Shown here: piece by piece, positions 52,301 through 59,785 of the stretch
How the letters are laid out: the number at the start of each line of letters is the position of its first letter
Numbering within the stretch: the first letter of the stretch is position 1
NCBI RefSeq assembly: GCF_003053725.1
Contig: NZ_QAYC01000008.1
Span: 62,001 to 126,000 of the forward strand
DNA length: 64,000 bases
DNA from: Rhodovulum kholense
GTDB lineage: Bacteria > Pseudomonadota > Alphaproteobacteria > Rhodobacterales > Rhodobacteraceae
Direction of reading: 5' to 3'
The notes under the pieces: model-generated
What the model was told of the DNA's origin: nothing
Databases searched by the model: none
Seen by the model: only the letters and a program-made list of their open reading frames with translations
Translations under genes and position numbers: made by a program

Positions 52301-53596
52301 TCACAGAAGTCCGGGCAGCCAGAGGCTCAGCCCCGGAAACAGCACGAAGATCATCAGCATCACGAACTGGACCGCCACGAAGGGCAGCACCGCGCGGACG
52401 ATCTCTTCGACGCTGAGCATCGGGCAGACCCCGCGCAGCGCATAGAGGTTCAGCCCGACCGGCGGGGTCACCACCGCGATCTCGAGGTTCATCACCAGGA
52501 TGATGCCGAACCAGAGCGGGTCATAGCCCAGCGCCAGGATCAGCGGCAGAAGGATCGGCGTCGTCACCACGATCAGCGACACCGCGTCGACCAGCATGCC
52601 CAGCAGCACGAGGGCCAGCATCAGCACCACCAGGATCGCCCAGTCGGGGAGGCTGGTGGCAGTCAGCCGTTCGGTCACGATCTCGGGGACGCGCACGAGG
52701 TTGAGGTAGTCGCCGAAGATCTTGGCGCAGCCGATGATCAGCAGGATCGTGCAGGAGACCTTGACCGACGAGGCCAGGATCTGGGCGAAGCTGCGCAAGC
52801 TCAGCGTGCGGAACACCAGCGCCGCGATCAGGAAGGCGCCAGCGGCGCCGAAGGCGGCGGCTTCGGACGGCGTGGCGATGCCCTTGTAGATCGCGCCCAG
52901 CACGATCACCACCAGCAGCAGCGCATGCCAGATGCCGCCCAGCGCGCGCAGCATCTCGCCCGCGCGGGGCGGCGGGCCGCTTTCGCGGGGCGCCTGGTCG
53001 GGATGGCGGCGAACGCGGATGTAGATGTAAAGCGCCAGCGCCCCGGCCAGCGCCAGTCCCGGAACGATGCCCCCGACGAAGAGCGCGCCGACCGAGACGC
53101 CCGAGACCGCGCCGTAGATGATGAAGGGCACCGAGGGCGGGATCAGCATCGCGAGCGCGCCCGACGAGACTACCGCCCCCGCCGCGAGCCCGCGCGAATA
53201 GCCGCGTTCCAGCATCTGCGGCACCGCGATCGAGCCCACGGCGGCGACGCCCGCCACCGACACGCCCGAAACCGCCCCGAACAGCGCCGAGGCCCCCACC
53301 GTGGCGATGGCGAGCCCGCCCCGAAGCCAGTACAGCCAGATCGCCGCGGCGCGGAAGAGGTTGGTGCCGACCGGCGTCGCCGACAGCAGGTTGCCCATCA
53401 GGATGAACAGCGGCAGCGCGATCAGCTCGAAGGAATTGAGCTGGCCGAAGATCGAGGTCGGCGCGAAGAAGAAGGCCAGCGGCCCCCGCGCCATCCACAG
53501 GCCCAGAAGGCCGCTGGCGCCGAGCGCCAGGAAGATCGGCGCGCCCATGCCGATCAGGCCGATCAGCAGGACCACCACGAGGACGGGTTCGATCAT
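52301..53596 (-). CDS. TRAP transporter large permease subunit (system 1)
   Basis: A 431-residue DctM-type elevator permease with about 12 helices. Typical motifs are SGVSVAGVAAVGSIAVPQML, AMLIPPSVPFIIYGAVSGVSV and AVVTPPVGLNLYALRGV. Together with the neighbouring DctP and DctQ genes it forms one complete importer. It is 40 bases downstream of the second large permease gene, and all lie on one strand. Confidence 0.92.
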   Translation of the reverse strand: MIEPVLVVVLLIGLIGMGAPIFLALGASGLLGLWMARGPLAFFFAPTSIFGQLNSFELIALPLFILMGNLLSATPVGTNLFRAAAIWLYWLRGGLAIATVGASALFGAVSGVSVAGVAAVGSIAVPQMLERGYSRGLAAGAVVSSGALAMLIPPSVPFIIYGAVSGVSVGALFVGGIVPGLALAGALALYIYIRVRRHPDQAPRESGPPPRAGEMLRALGGIWHALLLVVIVLGAIYKGIATPSEAAAFGAAGAFLIAALVFRTLSLRSFAQILASSVKVSCTILLIIGCAKIFGDYLNLVRVPEIVTERLTATSLPDWAILVVLMLALVLLGMLVDAVSLIVVTTPILLPLILALGYDPLWFGIILVMNLEIAVVTPPVGLNLYALRGVCPMLSVEEIVRAVLPFVAVQFVMLMIFVLFPGLSLWLPGLL

Positions 53597-53636
53597 CGGG
53601 CGGTCCCTTTCGGTTCGAAGTCGGTCGTCATGCGCA

Positions 53637-54908
53637 TCACAGCCCGTAGGGGATCAGCAGGGCCAGCCCCGGCAGGGCGCACATCACCACCGCGATCAGC
53701 AGCATCAGCAGGACGAAGGGCGTGACGCCCCGGATCACGGTGCCGATCCCGGTCCGGGCAATCGCCTGGATGACAAAGAGGTTCAGTCCGACCGGCGGCG
53801 TGATCAGTGCGATCTCGATCAGCAGGACGAAATAGACGCCGAACCAGACCGGATCGATGCCGAAGCCCAACACCGTCGGCAACAGCACCGGCACCATGAT
53901 CAGCAGCATCGACATGCTTTCGAGGAAGAGCCCGACGAACAGCAGGATCGCCGAGACGATCAGCAGGAACACCCAGCGGCTGTCGCCCGCGACCGAGAAC
54001 ATCTCGGCGACTTCGGCCGGGATCTGGTAAAGCGTGATCGCGCGACCGAAGATCTTGGCGCCGACGACGATCAGGAAGATCACCGACGTCGTCATCACCG
54101 AATCCCTCAGCGCGGCCAGGAAATCCTGCCAGCTCAGCGAGCGCTGCAGCACCGTGATCAGCAGCGCGGCCGTGGCCCCGATGCCCGAGGCCTCGGTCGG
54201 CGTGAAGGCGCCCGAATAGATCCCGCCCAGCATCAGCACCGCCAGAAGCGCGGTCGGCAGGGCGCGGCGGCTGGCGCTCAGGCGCTCGGGCCAGCTGGCC
54301 TTCCCGGCCCGCGTGGCCCGGTTACCCAGCGTGGCCGCGACCACCGCATAGAGGCCGAAGACGAGGATCAGCGCGAGGCCGGGGCCGATCCCGGCGAGGA
54401 AGAGCTTGCCGATGCTTTCCTCGGCGATGACGCCGTAGACGATCAGCGGCACCGAAGGCGGGATCAGGATGCCGAGCGTCCCGCCCGCGGCCAGCAGGCC
54501 CAGCGTGAACGAGGTGCCATAGCCACGCCGGATCATCTCGGGGATGGCGACGGTGCCGACGGTGGCGGCGGTCGTGACCGAACTGCCCGAGATCGCCGCG
54601 AAGATCCCGCAGGACAGCAGCGCCGCGATGCCGAGGCCGCCGGGGAAATGGCCGACCCAGCTTTGCAGCGCCACGAAGAGATCGCGCCCGACCCCGCCTC
54701 GCAGCAGGATGTTCGACATGAACAGGAACAGCGGCACCGCGATCAGCACGAAATCGTTGACACCGCCAAAGAGGTTCGCGGGGATCAGCGCCAGCGGCAG
54801 CCCCTTCAGCACGATCAGCAGCGTCCCGAGCGAGGCCAGCCCGAAAGCGACCGGCAGCCCGGTCAGCAAAAGCGCGATCAGCCCGACGATGATCAGAACC
54901 GGAGTCAT
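53637..54908 (-). CDS. TRAP transporter large permease subunit (system 2)
   Basis: A 423-residue DctM-type permease starting MTPVLIIVGLIALLLTGLPVA. Motifs parallel those of the system 1 protein: AAISGSSVTTAATVGTVAIP, TLGILIPPSVPLIVYGVIA and ALITPPVGLNLFVIQ. Its start overlaps the DctQ2 stop by four bases. The two large permeases are clearly paralogous but not recent duplicates, since the loops differ widely. Confidence 0.92.
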   Translation of the reverse strand: MTPVLIIVGLIALLLTGLPVAFGLASLGTLLIVLKGLPLALIPANLFGGVNDFVLIAVPLFLFMSNILLRGGVGRDLFVALQSWVGHFPGGLGIAALLSCGIFAAISGSSVTTAATVGTVAIPEMIRRGYGTSFTLGLLAAGGTLGILIPPSVPLIVYGVIAEESIGKLFLAGIGPGLALILVFGLYAVVAATLGNRATRAGKASWPERLSASRRALPTALLAVLMLGGIYSGAFTPTEASGIGATAALLITVLQRSLSWQDFLAALRDSVMTTSVIFLIVVGAKIFGRAITLYQIPAEVAEMFSVAGDSRWVFLLIVSAILLFVGLFLESMSMLLIMVPVLLPTVLGFGIDPVWFGVYFVLLIEIALITPPVGLNLFVIQAIARTGIGTVIRGVTPFVLLMLLIAVVMCALPGLALLIPYGL

Positions 54909-55507
54909 GCGGTATCCCTTTCGCCGGGCAGGTCGCCTGCGTCGCCATGGCCGAAATCGGGCGCGGGCCGCAGCCAGAGCCGCGCCGCATCGGCGAAGGC
55001 CTGCAGCGACAGCAGCGCGAAGCCGATCACCACCGGCGCCTCGACGATCCATTGCGGCAGTTGCAGCATGCTGGCGGTGCGCCGCCCCATGGCGATGCTT
55101 TCCAGCATCTCGCCCCAGCAGAGCCAGACCGCCATCGCCGAGAACCCGCCGATGACCACCAGCGAGAACAGCTCGATCAGCCGGGCCGCGGTCGGGCTGC
55201 GGCCGCCGATCAGCGCGGTGATCCGGATCATCCGCCGCTGCCGCAGGCTTTGCGCCATGGCGACGAAGGTCAGCCACAGCAAAAGCGTGGTCGCCACATC
55301 CGAGGTCCAGCGCGTGGGAGCGTGCAGCACATAGCGTGCCAGCGCCTCATAGGTGACCATCGCGCAGATCGCGACGAGCGCCAGATCGGCGCATCGTCCG
55401 GCGATGGCAGACAGCCGGTCGACGGCCCGCAACAGGGCAGGTCCGTCCAGGCGTTCCGGGACCCGCGAAGGGCCCCGGGGCGGCGGCGCGTGCGTGCCTT
55501 CGGTCAT
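54905..55507 (-). CDS. TRAP transporter small permease subunit (system 2)
   Basis: A 200-residue DctQ protein with four helices, including YVLHAPTRWTSDVATTLLLW. A proline/arginine-rich N-terminal extension (MTEGTHAPPPRGPSRVPERL) and a short hydrophilic tail make it longer than system 1's subunit. It lies 12 bases after the binding-protein gene and overlaps the large permease. Confidence 0.88.
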   Translation of the reverse strand: MTEGTHAPPPRGPSRVPERLDGPALLRAVDRLSAIAGRCADLALVAICAMVTYEALARYVLHAPTRWTSDVATTLLLWLTFVAMAQSLRQRRMIRITALIGGRSPTAARLIELFSLVVIGGFSAMAVWLCWGEMLESIAMGRRTASMLQLPQWIVEAPVVIGFALLSLQAFADAARLWLRPAPDFGHGDAGDLPGERDTA

Positions 55508-55519
55508 GGCGGAGCGCGA

Positions 55520-56518
55520 TCAGTACAGCGCGCGGATGTCGTCGACGAGCTGCTGTCCGGTGGCGCCTGCATCCTTGATGAAGATGTCGATGGCGGGCGC
55601 GGAGGCCTTCTGCCATTGCGCGATCTCTTCCGGGGTCAGCTCGGTCACCGTCGCATTGCCGGTCTCGACCAGCCAGGCCGCGGCCTCCTCGTTCTGCTGC
55701 CGGGTCTTGGCGCGCAGGTCGGCCTCGGCCCGATGGGCGGCCTCGTCGACCCAGGCGCGCTCCTGATCGCTGAGCCCGTCATAGGTCGCGGGGTTGATCA
55801 CCACGATGAACTCGGCCAGCGAATGGTTGGTCATGGTGACGTGGTCCATCACCTCGTAGAGCTTGCGCGACTTGACGGCGGTGGTGCCGCTCATGCCGAT
55901 ATCGACGGTGCCGCGCTGATAGGCCATGAACTGTTCCGATCCGCCCATGACGACGGGTGTGCCGCCCACGGCCTCGATGAAATCGCCCACGGGCTTGCCG
56001 AGCGCGCGCACCAGCTTGCCCTTCATGTCGGCGGGCGTGCGGATCGGGTGGTCCTTCGACAGGATCTGGACGGGCCCGTAATCCTGCCACCACAGCACCT
56101 TGGTCCCGGTCTCGCCGATCAGCCGGTCGAAGGTCTGGCGCACCGGGCTTTCGGGCGCGGCGGCCTTGGCCAGCACCTCGTAGCTCGGAAACAGGAACGG
56201 CTCGCTGAAGATGCCCGCGGCAGGCACGGTGCCCGAATATTCGTCGGCCAGCACGACACCCATGTCGATGGCGCCGCTCGCGACCGCCTTCGGCACCTCG
56301 CTGCCCTTGAACAGCTGGGCGCTGTCGTAGATCTCGACCTTGATCTCGCCGCCCGAAAGCTCTTCGAGCGCCTCCTTGAAGGTCACGACATTGGCGCCGA
56401 TCGGGTGATCGACGGACACCTGAACGGTCGCGCGCAGGGTCTTGTCGGCCACTGCCTGCCCGGTCGAGCCCGCCAGCGCGCTTCCCGCCAGCAGGGCGGC
56501 CAGAAGATAGGGTTTCAT
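55520..56518 (-). CDS. TRAP transporter substrate-binding protein (system 2)
   Basis: A 332-residue DctP-type binding protein with a conventional Sec signal peptide (MKPYLLAALLAGSALAGSTGQAVA). The family core is seen in GGEIKVEIYDSAQLFKGSEV, PADMKGKLVRALGKPVGDF and YQRGTVDIGMSGTTAV. It uses Sec export where the system 1 protein uses Tat, supporting separate origins of the two importers. It lies 111 bases after the CoA-transferase gene. Confidence 0.9.
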   Translation of the reverse strand: MKPYLLAALLAGSALAGSTGQAVADKTLRATVQVSVDHPIGANVVTFKEALEELSGGEIKVEIYDSAQLFKGSEVPKAVASGAIDMGVVLADEYSGTVPAAGIFSEPFLFPSYEVLAKAAAPESPVRQTFDRLIGETGTKVLWWQDYGPVQILSKDHPIRTPADMKGKLVRALGKPVGDFIEAVGGTPVVMGGSEQFMAYQRGTVDIGMSGTTAVKSRKLYEVMDHVTMTNHSLAEFIVVINPATYDGLSDQERAWVDEAAHRAEADLRAKTRQQNEEAAAWLVETGNATVTELTPEEIAQWQKASAPAIDIFIKDAGATGQQLVDDIRALY

Positions 56519-56629
56519 GGTAATCCTCCCAGAATGTGCCAGCGTTTCGACCGGCGAATGACGGACGGTCGGTGCCGCCCAATGTCTCCCGCGCGACCCT
56601 CCTCCGGAGCGCGGGAGCCTGTCAGAACG

Positions 56630-57847
56630 TCAGATCACGCCCTCCGCACGCAGCCGGTCCAGCCGGTCGGGCGACAGCCCCAGATCGTTCAGCAGGATGT
56701 CGTCGGTATGCTCGCCCAGTTCGGGTCCGGCATGGCGGATCTCGCCCGGCGTGTCCGACAGGCGCGGCGCCACGTTCTGCATCTTGATCGAGCCGAAATC
56801 GCGATGCGGCAGCTCGACGATGGCCTCGCGCGCCTTGAAATGCGGGTCGTCCAGCATCTCGGCCGCGCTGTAGATCAGCCCGCAGGGCACGCCGTTCTCG
56901 TGCAGGGTATCTTCCAGCGGCTTCAGGTCCTGCGTGCGGGTCCAGTCGTTGATCAGGTTGTCGAGTTCGGTCATGTGGGTGCCGCGCGCCGAATGGGTGG
57001 CATAGCGCGGGTCCTCGGCCAGATCGGGCCGGCCCATCGCCGAAGCGAGCCTGCGGAACACCGTGTCCTGATTGGCCGCGATCAGCAGCAGCTTGCCGTC
57101 GCGGGTCTCGAACACGTTCGAGGGCGAGACATTGGGCAGCGTCGCGCCGGTCCGTTCGCGGACATAGCCCGCGACATGGTATTCGCTGACGGTGCTTTCC
57201 ATCATCGCCAGCACCGCCTCGTAGATCGCGCTGTCGACGACCTGGCCCTGGCCGGTCCGCTCGCGGGCATGCAGCGCCATCAGCGCGCCCATGCAGGCAT
57301 AGACCGCCGCCAGTTCGTCGCCAATCGAGATCCCCATCCGGCTGGGCGGGGTCGAAGGATCGCCCACCACATAGCGCAGGCCCCCCATCGCCTCGCCGAT
57401 GGCGCCATAGCCCGCGCGGCGCGAATAGGGGCCGGTCTGGCCAAAGCCGGTGACGCGGACCATGATCAGCCGCGGATTGATCTTCTTCAGATCCTCATAG
57501 CCGAGGTTCCAGCGCTCCATCGTGCCGGGGCGGAAATTCTCGATCAGGATATCGGTCGAGCGGATCAGGTCGCGCACGATCTCCTGGCCCTCTTCGGTGC
57601 GCAGGTTCAGCGTCAGCGATTTCTTGTTGCGTGCCACGATGGGCCACCAGAGCGACTTGCCATAGGGCTTTTCCTGCCCCCAGACCCGCAGCGGATCGCC
57701 GAGGCCCGGCTGTTCGCACTTGATCACCTCGGCGCCGAAATCGGCCAGCAACTGCCCGCAGAACGGCCCCGCCAGAAGCTGCCCCATTTCCAGCACGCGG
57801 ACATCGTTCAGCGGCCCGCGTCGCGCGGCCGTTTCTTCGCTTGGCAT
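56630..57847 (-). CDS. CaiB/BaiF family III CoA-transferase
   Basis: A 405-residue acyl-CoA:carboxylate CoA-transferase. It starts with a short arginine-rich tail, then VLEMGQLLAGPFCGQLLADFGAEVIK, the CoA-binding opening. Later come NKKSLTLNL, FRPGTMERWNLGYEDL and VTGFGQTGPYSRRAGY with GEAMGG, where the catalytic aspartate equivalent of this family lies nearby (GDPSTPPSRMGISIGD). Such enzymes activate carboxylic acids using another acyl-CoA. As first gene before two acid importers and divergent from a lyase, it probably activates the imported acid. Start 57847 follows GGGAGAGGGAAG. Confidence 0.9.
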   Translation of the reverse strand: MPSEETAARRGPLNDVRVLEMGQLLAGPFCGQLLADFGAEVIKCEQPGLGDPLRVWGQEKPYGKSLWWPIVARNKKSLTLNLRTEEGQEIVRDLIRSTDILIENFRPGTMERWNLGYEDLKKINPRLIMVRVTGFGQTGPYSRRAGYGAIGEAMGGLRYVVGDPSTPPSRMGISIGDELAAVYACMGALMALHARERTGQGQVVDSAIYEAVLAMMESTVSEYHVAGYVRERTGATLPNVSPSNVFETRDGKLLLIAANQDTVFRRLASAMGRPDLAEDPRYATHSARGTHMTELDNLINDWTRTQDLKPLEDTLHENGVPCGLIYSAAEMLDDPHFKAREAIVELPHRDFGSIKMQNVAPRLSDTPGEIRHAGPELGEHTDDILLNDLGLSPDRLDRLRAEGVI

Positions 57848-57908
57848 TGGTCTTCCCTCTCCCTTGTCGCGGCGCAGCATGCCATGCCTCGACTCTCCTT
57901 GTGAATAA

Positions 57909-57916
57909 TGTATACA
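57909..57916. promoter_or_regulatory. TGTATACA palindrome, likely GntR/FCD operator
   Basis: In the 115-base divergent gap lies TGTATACA (57909-57916) within an AT-rich stretch, AATAATGTATACAAATC. FCD-type GntR regulators typically bind short palindromes of the TnGTATACnA kind, and the regulator gene is two genes away (58888). The site is placed to control both directions. Confidence 0.55.
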
Positions 57917-57962
57917 AATCTGAAAGAGGGTCTCAACGGATTTCTTGCCCGGGGAGGGGAAA

Positions 57963-58865
57963 ATGAAGGATGTCGTTGAAATTGTGGATGTCACGTTGCG
58001 AGATGGCATTCAAAACGAGAAGACGTTTCTTGATCTGGATACAAAAAAGCGCATGCTGGCCGCGATCATCGACGCCGGAGCAACCCGGATCGAGATCACC
58101 AGCTTCGTCAATCCCGCGCGGGTGCCGCAGATGGCCGATGCCGAGGCCCTGTGCGCCGATCTGCCCCGCGAAGGGCTGCGCCATATCGGTCTGGTGCTGA
58201 ACCATCGCGGCTTCGCGCGCGCGCTGGAGGCCGGGCTCGACGAGGTGAATTATGCCATCGTGCTCAGCGACACGTTCAGCCAGCGCAATCAGGGCATGAC
58301 CTCCGCCGAGGGCGTCGCGCTCTGGCACCGCCTCGCGGCCGAAACCCGGGGCCGGGTCGGCACCAATGTCACCCTGGCCGCCGCCTTCGGTTGCCCGTTC
58401 GAGGGGGAGGTTCCGGTGGCGCGGATGATCGAGGTGCTCGAGCAGGTGATGGAGGCCGCGCCCGACGAGCTGACGCTGGCCGACACCATCGGCGTGGCCA
58501 CCCCCCGCGACATCGAGGACCGCGTGGGCGCGGTGCGTGCGCGGTTTCCCGACCTGCCGATCCGGCTGCATCTGCACAACACCCGCAATACCGGGCTCGC
58601 CAATGCCTGGGCCGGGTATTGCGCCGGGGTGCGGTCCTTCGATGCCTCGCTGGGCGGCGTCGGCGGCTGCCCCTTCGCGCCGCGCGCGACCGGCAACCTG
58701 CCGACCGAGGATCTGGTTTACATGTTCGAGCGCTCGGGTATTGCAACCGGATACGATCTCGACCGGGCAATAGCAGGGGCGAAGGCGCTCGAGGTGGCCC
58801 TGGGCCATCCGGTTCCGGGGATGCTGATGAAGGCGGGCGGCTTCCCGGCCCCCGCCGGGATCTGA
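57963..58865 (+). CDS. HMG-CoA lyase family enzyme
   Basis: A 300-residue TIM-barrel lyase. Catalytic features of the HMG-CoA lyase family are present: TLRDGIQNE with Arg13 and Asp14, ITSFVNPARVPQMAD, the metal histidines in HLHNTRNTGLAN near 200, and the signature GGVGGCPFAPRATGN with the catalytic cysteine near 235. The classical GPRDGLQ reads VTLRDGIQ, and the His motif differs from VHFHDTYGQ, so the substrate may be another 3-hydroxy-acyl-CoA. The ATG at 57963 has GGGGAGGGG upstream. Divergent from the CoA-transferase. Confidence 0.85.
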   Translation: MKDVVEIVDVTLRDGIQNEKTFLDLDTKKRMLAAIIDAGATRIEITSFVNPARVPQMADAEALCADLPREGLRHIGLVLNHRGFARALEAGLDEVNYAIVLSDTFSQRNQGMTSAEGVALWHRLAAETRGRVGTNVTLAAAFGCPFEGEVPVARMIEVLEQVMEAAPDELTLADTIGVATPRDIEDRVGAVRARFPDLPIRLHLHNTRNTGLANAWAGYCAGVRSFDASLGGVGGCPFAPRATGNLPTEDLVYMFERSGIATGYDLDRAIAGAKALEVALGHPVPGMLMKAGGFPAPAGI

Positions 58866-58887
58866 GCGCGACGAAACGGGGGGAAGA

Positions 58888-59559
58888 ATGGCACGGGCAG
58901 AGGATGGCGGCGAACGGCTCGGCGCGGCCGAACTGGCCTATCGGGCGATCCGCAAGCGGATCTTCTCGGGCCACTATGCCGAGAACGAGCGCGTCACCGA
59001 GGCCGAATTCGCGGAAAGCCTCGCCATGTCGCGCACCCCGGTGCGCGAGGCGGTCAAGCGGCTGATCCTCGAGGGTCTGCTGACCCGCGAGGCCGGGCCC
59101 GGGCTGCGCGTGGTGGGACTGGGCGCGGACGAGATCGAACAGATCTTCGCGATGCGCCTGCTGCTTGAATCCTACGCCGCGCGCCGCGCCGCGGGCTTTG
59201 CCAGCGCCGGGGAACGCGCGCAGCTGGCCGACCTCGCCCTGCAGATGCAGGCCCATGTGCCGCCGCGAAACGATGCCGATTACGAGGCCATCACCGAGGC
59301 CAACCGCGCCTTTCACCAGCTGATCCTGACCGCCGCGCGCTCGCCCCGGCTGGAGGCGATGCTGTCGCTCGTCGTCAATCTCGGGCTCGTCTCGCTGACC
59401 TTCAAAAGCTACGACGAAGCCGCGATCCGGCGCTCGGCCGCGCATCACAAGGAAATCGCCGAGGCGATCCTCGCGGGCGATGCCGACTGGGCGGGGGCTG
59501 CGATGCAGACCCATCTGCATGCGGCCACGGCCGCCGCGCGCCGGAATTTCGGGTCCTGA
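58888..59559 (+). CDS. GntR family transcriptional regulator (FCD subfamily)
   Basis: A 223-residue repressor or activator. The winged helix-turn-helix (about 12-80) has AYRAIRKRIFSGHYAENERV and the classic SLAMSRTPVREAVKRLILEG. The C-terminal all-helical FCD domain (about 90-215) has the metal/ligand residues in the pattern NRAFHQLILTAA and HHKEIAEAILAGD. FCD ligands are usually organic acids, matching the surrounding transport and CoA-acid genes. It lies 22 bases after the lyase gene and is probably cotranscribed. Confidence 0.92.
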   Translation: MARAEDGGERLGAAELAYRAIRKRIFSGHYAENERVTEAEFAESLAMSRTPVREAVKRLILEGLLTREAGPGLRVVGLGADEIEQIFAMRLLLESYAARRAAGFASAGERAQLADLALQMQAHVPPRNDADYEAITEANRAFHQLILTAARSPRLEAMLSLVVNLGLVSLTFKSYDEAAIRRSAAHHKEIAEAILAGDADWAGAAMQTHLHAATAAARRNFGS

Positions 59560-59718
59560 GCCTTCGGGATTTGGGCCTTCGGGACCGCCGCAGGGCCGCG
59601 TGTGACATCACGTCCGGCCCGCGGCCCGCGGGCGGCTTGCCCCAGATCAAGGACCGCGCCGTCGTCCGCGCCGAGGATTGCCATACCAAAACTGCTGCGG
59701 CAATCCGCGCTTTGTACG

Positions 59719-59752
59719 AAAATTGCCCAAAGACTAGAAGCTGGGCAATTTT
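59719..59752. promoter_or_regulatory. Perfect 11-bp inverted repeat upstream of iorA
   Basis: AAAATTGCCCA (59719-59729) and TGGGCAATTTT (59742-59752) flank a 12-base spacer, 34 bases before the iorA ATG. It could be an operator for an unknown dimeric regulator, or a terminator hairpin of the regulator gene (T run only TTTT). The AT-rich context and closeness to iorA favour control of the oxidoreductase operon. Confidence 0.6.
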
Positions 59753-59785
59753 GTGCAATTCCGCGCGCGACACAGGACGACGCCA

